From Pogonophryne albipinna (taxonomy: Eukaryota > Chordata > Actinopteri > Perciformes > Artedidraconidae): 64,000 nucleotides of DNA. How positions within the stretch are numbered: the first letter of the stretch is position 1; every line of letters begins with the position of its first letter. The position numbers were made by a program, and so were the translations under genes. The notes under the pieces are model-generated. The model searched no databases, was not told the origin of the DNA, and saw only the letters and a program-made list of their open reading frames with translations. Positions 43,943 to 54,400 of this stretch are shown in pieces. The stretch is from the NCBI GenBank assembly GCA_028583405.1, contig CM053256.1, positions 12,092,954-12,156,953 on the forward strand. The letters run 5' to 3'.

Positions 43943-45282
43943 TGGATTTTAGGGTCCATGGTTTAGAGTATGCATGCCCTTCTTTTCTCTGCAGACCAAA
44001 GTTCAGCAGGTGTGTAAAGGATGATGGGGGAAATGTGTGAGAAAGTGAATGTGAGCATGATTTTTATTTTAGTTTGATTGGCATCTCACAACTGGCAAAA
44101 AGGAGCAGAATATGCCTGTGCTTTCCAAAATGTCACAATGTGCCTGAATATTTCTTAAAATCTTTTGTTGACTTTCTGTAGACAAACAATCAAAACCGTT
44201 CATTCTGAGTGCTTTGTTAATGAGTTTATTCTGTTACTGGCTTTATCATGGATGTCTGCTGCATGTAAGCGCAAAACCAGCTGACCAAGGAGAAAAATAA
44301 CCGCTTTCCTCTGACCTCTTCATCAATTTATCTTCCTCTCTTTCTCAGGCCTCCTCTGCAGAGGGATGGATGTACTAACTGTTTTTAAATCTCCGTCTCA
44401 ACCTTGAAACTTTACGCCTTCCTCTTTTCTCTCTTTCCTATGACCAGGAATGTCGACTCATTAGCATGATGACCATAATGCACTGTGTTTTACAGTAGGA
44501 TGGATGAAATACATTCCACTGACAGGTGGAGCAATCGCAGAGCTGTCTATGCACTTTGTCCTCTGTCCTGCCAGAGGGTAGAATAGCCATATTAAGGTCC
44601 GAGTAATTCTCAGTGATCCCCCCCCCTTTTTTCAAACACCAGCGAGAAACGTAACTGTGTTTGGCTTTACAGAGAGCCTGTGCCTGGCATGCATCACATG
44701 TGTGTAGATTAAAGAAGGGAACCTAGAGCTCATATTGTAGGATGAGGCTCAGTTAAGGACCCCGCACTGTGTAGTGTGTGCCCTTTTTATTCATGAAGGA
44801 TGTGAAATTGAAAATCTTAATCCTTATAACGGGTTACATTCAAGTTTTGTCAAAGCATTGGGACTGTTATGATGGATTAACGCTGGACTCTGTGTGTGTG
44901 TGTCGATAAGACAGATAAATGGATTCTCTGCAAAAAGGGCTTTGTCGTACCAACCCTTTGAACTGAAGCTTGCCTTATTTTAGGTTCTTTTTTAAACCAT
45001 ATTTAGACTGTTAGACCGTTCCAAATGAACCTCTTGCATGTGAAAATGATTATAATGACTTCAAAATAATTTCAACTGGAATAATCTCTAGTGTCTCTAG
45101 TTTCATTTTTGACAGTGGGTCCAGGTTCAGAAAAATACATTTGTTATTGCAGAGGCAGACAAAAAAGGACAAATTGAAGTGCAGTGTGAGTGTGTCTGTG
45201 TGGATTGTTGGGAGGTGGAGAACAATTCCTATGTATTAATGATGTTATAATTGTATTATTTTAAATCTTTAACTATAAATAT

Positions 45283-45369
45283 TGTACATAATGTCTTGTA
45301 ATCCTGTACATGTAATGCAACCAGCTTTCTTTTTGAAGGGAGTAAATGTGTGGTACATGTTTGTAAATA
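45283..45369 (+). promoter_or_regulatory. Two Pumilio-type elements in creb5 3' UTR
   Basis: TGTACATA (45283-45290) and TGTAAATA (45362-45369) both match the Pumilio consensus TGTANATA within the last 300 bases before the poly(A) signal. Confidence 0.5.
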
Positions 45370-45550
45370 ATGTTCACATAGCACTTGTTGCCTTTTGTTG
45401 TATGTCGAGGCTCATTTCAGCGCTTAAATACATTGTTTATATGTAATGAACTGATGAATCCATTTGTTGTGTCTATAATGACATTGTCTCCATTTCGTTT
45501 TGCATATGTACAGATGTTAAAGTATCACTGCAGTTACATTACGGTATGAA

Positions 45551-45556
45551 AATAAA
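45551..45556 (+). terminator. creb5 poly(A) signal
   Basis: Canonical AATAAA followed within 30 bases by TGTTCTGT-type GU-rich sequence. It is the best candidate for the end of the creb5 transcript. Confidence 0.65.
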
Positions 45557-45589
45557 GCACTTGTTCTGTAACATACAACTAATGTGATT

Positions 45590-46740
45590 TGATGTTACAA
45601 CTACTTTTATTTGATCATCTAGTGTCACAATTATTATTTGTGCCGATAACTAGAATTAAAATGTTGAATATTTTAGAATCTTTAAGAACTCAATGAAAAA
45701 AACACAAATGTTGACATCAAACCATCAACAGCAATTCCCCAAAGCTTGTCCTTGAGACATAACTGCTCATTAAATAGTTAGGTGCTTTAAAGGTTTAGAA
45801 TACTCATTAATTATTTAACTGTCTAGACATCATGATAGTTGACATAACATGGCAATTAACCCCAGTACACAAACATATGAGGCATAATGACAAACTAAAA
45901 ACTAAAACTTGAGAACACTCCAGTGTTTTAAATACATATTAAATCCACAAAGAGTCACTAACTCGATAATGAAATCAACAAGCATTGTGTACTGTTACAA
46001 TATGCATAGTGGCCCATATTTTTTGTAATATAATGATTTTTTACCCAAGTTCAAATAATCGTAAATGTTGTTGCATTTACTTTTCTTAAATATGTTGAAT
46101 AACCTCAGAAGTTTTGGTAGCAAAATTATTGTTTTTGTAGTTTTCCTATTAAATATCTTTGAGCACAGTGACCCCTGGTGGACATTTTGTTAATGAATCA
46201 AATCCGTTTCAACAACAGGTGCTGCCATATCTATGTATCCCTGTAATAGAAGTCAATTTAACAAAAGGTTGTCAGATTGCAAACTCCATTCGAGTGTTTC
46301 CCAAACATCAAGACAAAAAAAGAAAACGTTTTTATTCAAACTGGTTTCATGGTTTTTTATTTATAGTTCATCAACAAGCATGGACAGATTTAATGCATCA
46401 TAAGGAGTATTTTCCTAACCACACATTATTTCTGTTGAACTCAGGCCTGATAGTAAGTCTGGCAATTTGTTTATCATGATTTGCTGATATCGGAGGAATT
46501 CAGACATCTGCATCCAGGCAGAGTAATCTTATTTTATTGCAGTGCATAAAATAGCAGCACACACCAAATGTCACCTCTGCAACAAAACATTTTAAATTTA
46601 AAAAGATTTATAAATCCAACCACGTGCTGATTTACATTGCCTGAGACAGTCATCAGTGTTTAAAATCAACAGTCAATAATCAAAAATATGCTCTTTAAAG
46701 TGGATGTGCTTTCATCAGCTGCGTTTCAGCACCAAAACAC
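45590..46740. other. Intergenic region between convergent creb5 and cpvl
   Basis: AT-rich, with no gene. On the minus strand an AATAAA (plus TTTATT at 46533-46538) lies about 200 bases left of the transposon block. It may be the ancestral cpvl poly(A) signal. Confidence 0.5.
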
Positions 46741-46945
46741 TTATGGCGCGTTTCCACTACAGGCCTCGCTCGGCCTCGCTCGGTTTGGTTAGGCCTTATT
46801 ACCCCCTAATCCAGGGATCACCAACTACATTTGTCCAAGGGCCAAAATGTATCCAATAGACACTATCGCGGGCCGGGGGGGGGGGGGGTACAGGTACTGC
46901 ATAAAGCTTAGCAGACTCTTCACGCTAACAAGGATCACTTCTAGG

Positions 46946-47839
46946 CAGGGTTACTTTGTAAATGTAATCAGTTACTGATTACTGAATACATGCTCTGAAA
47001 GTAATCAGAATACAGTTACAGTTACGTGTCTTATAAAAGTAACGTGTTCAGGTTACTTTTAGAATACTTTCTTTTTCCATAACAGATGGGTATGTTTTGG
47101 TGAGCAGGAGACACTTGTTTTACTGTTTTAATGGCTTATCAAGAACTCAAACACAACATCTTGGTGTCATTCTGGACAGCTCCCTCTCATCTGCACCCCA
47201 CATAAAAAACATCACCCGGACTGCATTCTCCTACTGTAAACCTTTCCTTAGAATATGTTATGAATTGTAAGGTGTCCTTGGGTGCTTTGAAAGGCGCCCC
47301 TAAATAGAATGAATTATCATTATTATCTGAAACGATGTAATAACTTTTAAAACTTGTTCCAGTCACTTGCCCCATGCATTCAGCAGCAGCAGGCCATTCA
47401 CTGTGATTTGATCCCGTTATAAATGTCATCATTTCGACAATAAAGAAAAGCTACATCAACGTTATCTTGCACATTTTATCTAACCATCTCCGTTTCTAAC
47501 TTTCAATATATTTTAAAAGAGATCTCTCTCTCTCATCTGCGTGCGGGGGCGGGGCCTCACAGACACGCTGCATCTCTCTCTCGCTCACAGACATGCTGCA
47601 GCGCTGTGCAGTGTGCACACAGTTCTGCCGGTAATGAATATTACATTTTGTGAGGAAACTTTTCCACCAATAATTCCAATAAGTATTCCAAAATGTATTC
47701 ACTTCAGGTTTACGAAAGTAACTGTAATCAGATTACTCGTTTTTCAAATGTAACGCCAGCTGAATACAGTTAGCCTACTTGATTTTTGTATTCTGATTAC
47801 GTAACGCCGTTACATATATTCCGTTACAACCCAACCCTG
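46946..47839. mobile_element. Second nonautonomous hAT element nested in the first, TSD CTTCTAGG
   Basis: It starts CAGGGTTACTTTG and ends CAACCCTG. It is flanked by CTTCTAGG on both sides (46938-46945, 47840-47847), and its outer parts are rich in AGTAATCAGATTAC-type subterminal repeats as in known fish hAT families. Noncoding apart from a LINE scrap. Confidence 0.88.
47152..47328 (+). mobile_element. LINE 3' fragment inside the inner hAT
   Basis: It translates in part to HLGVILDSSLSSAPHIKNIT, the C-terminal region of a CR1/L2/Rex-type reverse transcriptase, and ends in a GAAAGGCGCC...ATTATTAT tail typical of such elements. It is a 5'-truncated, dead copy. Confidence 0.65.
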
Positions 47840-48510
47840 CTTCTAGGCTACTGTCCCGCAGCTCCTGCCTCTCTGTTGGACTCTTCGCAGCGGGGCTGCT
47901 GCTGTGGTGCGGAGCGCACAAAGCAGACTCTTCACAACGAAGGATCACTTCTTCTTCTTCAAGGAAGGGAAGGTTTCGCAGTACGCAGTCTACTGTCCCG
48001 CAGCTGCTGCCTCTCTGTTGGACTCCGGTACTGCACCTTACTCACGAGACGTTGTAAAAAAAAAATGGGTGGGGGGCGAACGCAGTAACCACTCCGCCAA
48101 CGCCACAGTCACCCCGTCGTGCGGGCCGGATGAGAATGTATGGCGGGCCGGATGTGGCCCGCGGGCCGCCAGTTGGTGGTCACTGCCCTAATCCCACCAG
48201 GAGCGTCTGCGGCGTTTTTAGCGATCGCGGCCACTCTAGTCAATGGGTGCTATTCCACCAGACCCGCTGCGCCGCGGCTCGAAGCGTCCCAGAAGCTCCT
48301 CGCCGCAAGGAATTTCTAAAAAATAGGATGAATCCTATTTTTGACGCGGCGCAGCGCAGCGCAGGCAGGAAGTGATGAAAATCACCTTGTTGTCTCCTTT
48401 GCTGGTTGAGGGGGTGCACCCAAAACCGGCTCCTTCTCCTCCCCCCACTCCCGTAGTCTTTCAAGTAGGAGAATACATGCCAGTGTTCTCCTCCGGTTTA
48501 CAGGCACTGT

Positions 48511-48514
<4 letters not shown>

Positions 48515-48571
<57 letters not shown>
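48515..48571 (+). repeat. (TA)n microsatellite
   Basis: About 28 TA units inside the CCCCC-ended element. Confidence 0.95.
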
Positions 48572-48573
<2 letters not shown>

Positions 48574-50222
48574 ATTATGATGATGCATGCATATTTTTTT
48601 ACCACTAAAATACAGCAACACATCTTTGATTCATGTTGTTTATAACTGGAATATTACAATTATTATTAACTGTGTCTGTAGTCTACAACACAACAAAATA
48701 GGAAATAACAACAATAAACACGATTTAAACAGACACAAACATAAACCATTTAACTACGTAGCCTACTTACTTGTAGAAGTACAAATGTCCAGGAAATATT
48801 CCAAAATCAACAACAACTGCGAGGCTGCACACACGACGCTCCGCTTCCGCAACGTTTTGAAACGTGCCTGGTGGGTTATGACGCAGGAGGAGGTCGCAGC
48901 GCAGCGCAGACGCTTCCGGTGCGATCAGGGGGTTAGGCCCGGCTCACTTTTGGCGCGTTTCCACTGCAGGCCTCGCTCGGCCTCGCTCGGTTTGGTTAGG
49001 CCTTATTAGGCCCGGCTCACTTTAATGCTGCGCTTCCATTACAGTTTAGGAACTGGGGTAGTTACTATAGTAACGCGGTGTAGGCGGAGCCGTGACGTCA
49101 TCTTCAATGAGCGCCCCAAACAACAACACAGCCGTTAGCTCTTAGCACTCAGAGTTCACAGCTCTTCATATCTGTTCAGAAACTAGACAAAAGTTAAACA
49201 AGTACAAACCACAGACTGTCTGTGTCATGGAGAATACAGTCGCTGGTTTATTTATGTCTGTATAGGCCGTTGTTGTGAGTGTGGACGGTCGGAGCATATA
49301 TAACGTTAGCTTAGCCAAGCTCCATTTAGAAAACACTCATTTTAAAGGGGTTTTTCGCCTGCCGTCTGTCTGCAGACTTGTCAAAGCATTAATTCATGGT
49401 TTTTACTAACCGATATCAGTATGTTGTTACTTCGGCATCATTTTGAAACGTGTATTACAATTAAATCACGGTCAAATATGTTCATCTTGTTGTAGTTGTA
49501 GCCCCCTTGCTAGCGATTCTCTCTCTAGTTTTGCATACTCAGCCCGACTCAGCCTGGTTGTTCCTGGCCCTAGAACCACGATTTAGTCGGGCCAGAAAAA
49601 AGGTGAAAAAGTAGCCCCGGGCCAAAACTAGGCCAAGTGGAAACGCAACCAAAAACGGGCCCCGCACGGCTCGGCACGCTTAAAGCGAGCTACCCGCTGC
49701 AGTGGAAACGCGCCATTTAATGCTGCGCTTCCATTACAGTTTAGGAACTGGGGTAGTTACTATAGTAACGCAGTGTAGGCGGAGCCGTGACGTCATCTTC
49801 AATGAGAGCCCCAGAAAAACAACACAGCCGTTAGCTCTTAGCACTCAGAGCTCACAGCTCCTCATATCTGTTCAGAAACTAGACAAAAGTTAAACAAGTA
49901 CAAACCACAAACTGCCTGTGTCATGGCGAATACAGTCGCTGGTTTATTTATGTCTGTTTAGGCCGTTGTTGTGAGTGTGGACGGTCGGAGCATATATAAC
50001 GTTAGCTTAGCCAAGCTCCATTTAGACAACACGCATTTTAAAAGGGTTTTTCGCCTGCCGTCTATCTGCAGACTTGTCAAAGCATTAATTCATGGTTTTT
50101 ACTAACCGGTATCATTATGTTGTTACTTCGGCATCATTTTGAAACGTGTATTACAATTAAATCACGGTCAAATATGTTCATCTTGTTGTAGTTGTAGCCC
50201 CCATGCCAGCGATTCTCTCTAG

Positions 50223-51264
50223 TGGCGCGTTTCCACTGCAGGCCTCGCTCGGTTTGGTTAGGCCCGGCTCACTTTAATGCTGCGCTTCCACTACAGTTTA
50301 TGAACTGGGGTAGTTACTATAGTAACGCAGTGTAGGCGGAGCCGTGACGTCATCTTCAATGAGAGCCCCAGAAAAACAACACAGCCGTTAGCTCTTAGCA
50401 CTCAGAGCTCACAGCTCCTCATATCTGTTCAGAAACTAGACAAAAGTTAAACAAGTACAAACCACAAACTGCCTGTGTCATGGCGAATACAGTCGCTGGT
50501 TTATTTATGTCTGTTTAGGCCGTTGTTGTGAGTGTGGACGGTCGGAGCATATATAACGTTAGCTTAGCCAAGCTCCATTTAGACAACACGCATTTTAAAA
50601 GGGTTTTTCGCCTGCCGTCTATCTGCAGACTTGTCAAAGCATTAATTCATGGTTTTTACTAACCGGTATCAGTATATTGTTACTTCGGCATCATTTTGAA
50701 ACGTGTATTACAATTAAATCACGGTCAAATATGTTCATCTTGTTGTAGTTGTAGCCCCCTTGCCAGCGATTCTCTCTCTAGTTTAGCATACTCAGCCCGA
50801 CTGAGCCTGGTTGTTCCTGGCCCTAGAACCACGATGTTACGGGGCCAGAAAAACTGTGAATTAGGACCCGCTAGCCGGTACTAGGCCAAGTGGAAACGCA
50901 ACCAAAAACGTTATATATGCTCCGACCGTCCACACTCACAACAACGGCCTATACAGACATAAATAAACCAGCGACTGTATTCTCCATGACACAGGCAGTC
51001 TGTAGTTTGTACTTGTTTAACTTTTGTCTAGTTTCTGAACAGATATGAAGAGCTGTGAGCTCTGAGTGCTAAGAGCTAACGGCTGTGTTGTTTTTTTGGG
51101 GCTCTCATTGAAGATGACGTCACGGCTCCGCCTACACTGCTTTACTATAGTAACTACCCCAGTTCCTAAACTGTAATGGAAGCGCAGCATTAAAGTGACC
51201 CGGGCCTAATAAGGCCTAACCAAACCGAGCGAGGCCGAGCGAGGCCTGCAGTGGAAACGCGCCA
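50223..51264. repeat. Long inverted repeat (units C and D)
   Basis: Unit C (50223 to about 50575) and unit D (50910-51264, reverse orientation) are near-identical over about 350 bases, with a spacer of about 335 bases. C has a short deletion in the GGCCTCGCTCGG repeat. The transcript of either strand can fold into a long hairpin. Confidence 0.85.
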
Positions 51265-51378
51265 AAAGTAGCCCCGGCCCAAAACTAGGCCAAGTGGAAA
51301 CGCAACCAAAAACGGGCCCCGCACGGCTCGGCACGCTTAAAGCGAGCTACCCGCTGCAGTGGAAACGCGCCATTAAAC

Positions 51379-51477
51379 TCATATCCAGCCCCGTGTCGAC
51401 AGGAATCTGTCAATCATGTCAAACGACCTCGCCGGTTGGTCGTAGGGCAGAATGTGTCCTCCTCCTCTTATGATGAC
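51379..51477 (-). CDS. cpvl: cpvl exon 13 (catalytic His, stop)
   Basis: Acceptor ACGCAG|, residues 447-478. It includes H454 in [12 protein letters not shown]. The stop TGA (51379-51381) is followed by only three bases and then the TTA target site of the transposon. Confidence 0.93.
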   Translation of the reverse strand, partial: VIIRGGGHILPYDQPARSFDMIDRFLSTRGWI

Positions 51478-54400
51478 CTGCGTGACAAGAGGACAGATTG
51501 CAGGATTAAAACAGGTGTTCACCCACTACTTTTCACATTGTTTTTCTTCTTTCATTGATGCCTGCTCACCTGGTAAAACTCTCCCACTTGTCTCACATAA
51601 CCGGCCACCTCTGTGTCGCTGGGCTGGACCTTCCAGTGGAAGCGAGGAGTCGTTTTGAAGTCAGTCGCCCCCGTCCAGTTGACGGTTGGCAGGAACCTCT
51701 CAGTCAGAGGCGCTGCTACGATCACATCCAGCTGACCACTGTAGATTAAGACCTGGGTGTATGGAGGAATGGACCACATAGGGAAAAGAGTATTAGAGAG
51801 GTAGTAGAGGGACCTTCAAAAGGGGAATCCACTAATGATTATTGTCATTATGGATCAAGCGTACAATCATTTTCTTTAAACAAATCATGTTTATGTAATG
51901 TCAGAAAAAATATCCAACCCAGTTTCTCAAGGCAAAAGTAGATAGTAGTCTTGTTTTGTCAATTTAAAACCAAATATTCAGTTGCTGTTCAAAACAGAAC
52001 CACAATGGATAATCCCAGACCCCTCACCCTATAGTTGTCCATCAACACTCCAAGCCAGGGTTTGATGCTCTTCATGACGTCCTGCAGAAGGTGCTTCTCC
52101 ACCTCGGACCCATCGTGGAACGTCAGGTTCCCCACATGGATGGAGCGTCGCACAGCCAGCAGGGTCACAAACTGGGAGAAGTACTCCTGGTCTTCAGGCT
52201 CCTGTGGTGCACAAAAGGCAAAATGCTGCAAAGACTGTTTTAATGAAGACATTTATTTGTATAAAAAGTTTTTGAAATTGTACATACTCGACACTGCATG
52301 TAGTTGTAGTAGTTAGTGCAGCCGGTAGCATTTTGGAAGAAGGAAGGATATGGTGCCACGTCACCGTTCAGCAAGCTGTCAAAAACCTGAAGTCAGACGT
52401 TAAGAAAATGGTCAGCATGTGTGTTTCAGCAAGATGTGATAACAAGAGCATTTGAGGGACGTATTCATTAAACATTAGTTATTGCAAATTTAGACAAACA
52501 ATGATAAATACTTCCGTCTTGCATTTTGACAAATGTAAGAGGCATCGCTCACCTGAAAAGCCTCCACCCACTTCTCCTGCTGGATGAGTTTAACCCCAAA
52601 GTCTGTCTGCTGGATGACATACTGTCGTTGGAGTTCATCTATCATGCCTGTTTGGTACATGAAGTCAGCGTAACCACCCAGCATCTGAGATGGAAAAAAG
52701 TGAAATGTTTTACTCATCGTATATCTATCAACAACACCGGACGGGGTGAAGCTAAAGAACTGTGAAAAACGTTCAGCTTGTGAAGTGTGTTGATGTCTCA
52801 AGTGTAGAAATATATGAAAGAATAGTTATTATTATCTTGTATTGCATGAGATAAACAATATATACAATTTAAAATGTGATAAGAAATAAGATGATCTTCA
52901 AAATGTGTTTGTCAAGATTATGTTGTTAAAGAATGTCCAGATACGAACCAGTTCTGGATCACAGAGCCCGTCACCAATAGCCATCCCCATTAAGTTAATT
53001 TTCACTTTGGCAGTGGGGTTGTTTTTATGGATGTAATATGAAATGGCTGGAACATACTTCCCTGCATAAGACTGCAAGGAGATGGAGAAAGTTCACACAG
53101 GTTAAAACTCTGTCGTGAAAGTTTAAGAATATCTTCCAAAATGTGCTACATATCTTTTATTTATTTTTAATCTAGGATTAACGTATACTTTAACGTGCAC
53201 AAGTTAAAAAGCCACTTGTGTAACACCACTAATATACATGTTGTCAATATTAATTTGCAAAGCTAAAAAAAAAAAAACATACCTCTCCAGTTGCATAGAA
53301 CTCATTAGACTGGTACTCAGGGAATAACTGGAAGAACTGTGTTAAAGCACTACAAAAGAAGAGATACAAATAGGAAGTAACAATCAAACAGCAGACTTTT
53401 AGATCAAAATGCAAGCATGTTTGGGTTGGATGGACGTCTACTTACCTGTACAAATCTCTGCCAACATCATCCTGGTTCTGAGCAAAACCTTGGTCATCAT
53501 TAGTGAAGCTGAAACCTGTTCCAACCTGGAAAAACAAAAACCCTTCCTTAAAGACAGAGCATTAAATATTATATTCACAAAGGATTTATGATGAATAAAA
53601 TAATACGTACCGGGTTGTCAATGTACAAAACTGAATACCTGGATGTCCAAGCGTAATCTCTCATACCGACTGCAAACACATAAAATACGAGCAGATCAGA
53701 AAACAGTAGATAAGGCTTACAACACAAACTACACAGGGCTCAGAATGAGCAGGTTAGGGTTACAGTTCATGTATGCTGCTGTAGTATCGGATCAGTTCTT
53801 ACCGGTCAGGTTCTTAAACACCACATATGGTCCATGTTCCACAAAGAGCCCGAACATGGAGGTACCACCCGGGCCGCCCTGCAGCCAGAGCAGCACCGGA
53901 GCTTTATCTCGGGTCGCCTGTCAGCGGAGCAACACACAGAGTTAAGATCGCAGCCCCACCTGTTGGTGACTTTAGTTTATTAACCAAAGGTCAATAATAA
54001 ATTCACCACATTTAGACAGACTTATGTTATCACGCAACGGTCTTCCTAACCATTGATAGCAACAAAGATTTTAATGAAGTCAGGCTTAGGTAAATTAGCA
54101 TTTTGTTCCTTGTCAAACATAGTTTTTGTTCATCCAACATGGGAATGTCAAAACAGGACTATTGAATTCAACAGATATTCATCTCAAAATTATCTTTTTT
54201 TATAATAGAGATTTTGAAGTTTCAGAGATTCTCTGTGTTTAGATGTGCAAGTACAGTACACATAAAGTCAATTGCAGAGTAAACACTAGGCTTGTTTGAG
54301 ATGAGCTGCGGCTCGCCTCGAAAGTAGATGAGAATAGCCGATTGCAGCCGGGGGAGGTCTCAAAAAGCTCGCCTGAAGTCTGACAGCTCGGAGTCGGCTT

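Larger units (their letters stand above)
42979..45580 (+). other. creb5: creb5 3' UTR
   Basis: About 2.6 kb from the stop codon to a canonical AATAAA, with no competing gene. It carries a TG microsatellite (43849-43941) and AU-rich distal sequence with two Pumilio-type elements. The long UTR is typical of CREB5. The end is inferred from the poly(A) signal. Confidence 0.7.
46812..48185. mobile_element. Nonautonomous hAT element, 8-base TSD CCCTAATC
   Basis: It starts CAGGGATCACCAACT and ends AGTTGGTGGTCACTG, with inverted ends sharing CAG..CACCAACT. It is flanked by CCCTAATC on both sides (46804-46811, 48186-48193). The terminal 'CAGGG..CACCAAC' and GGGCCGG phrases are typical of hAT elements. 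No transposase frame. Confidence 0.88.
46802..48932. mobile_element. Second TIR element (CCCCC ends, TSD TTA) nested in the first
   Basis: It starts CCCCCTAATC and ends GATCAGGGGG. The ends form an imperfect inverted repeat of about 27 bases, including AGCGTCTGCG. It interrupts the phrase GGCCTTATTAGGCCC, which is intact in unit A at 49000-49015, and duplicates TTA (46799-46801, 48933-48935). Without its own hAT insert it would be about 750 bases. Noncoding; contains a TA microsatellite. Confidence 0.75.
46744..51372. mobile_element. Composite PIF/Harbinger-like nonautonomous element, TSD TTA
   Basis: The block begins TGGCGCGTTTCCACT and ends with the inverse, AGTGGAAACGCGCCA. It is flanked by TTA on both sides (46741-46743 and 51373-51375), a 3-base duplication as made by PIF/Harbinger transposases. 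It holds several copies of one unit (A 48951-49715 with both inverted ends, B about 49716-50222, C from 50223, D inverted 50910-51264, E end piece 51265-51372). No transposase frame is present. Later insertions have enlarged it. Family assignment rests on the duplication length and is tentative. Confidence 0.75.

Noticed and set aside
46159..46479. 106-codon plus-strand frame in the creb5-cpvl intergenic region
   Set aside because: AT-rich with no similarity or splice signals. It lies downstream of the creb5 poly(A) signal, so it was treated as chance.
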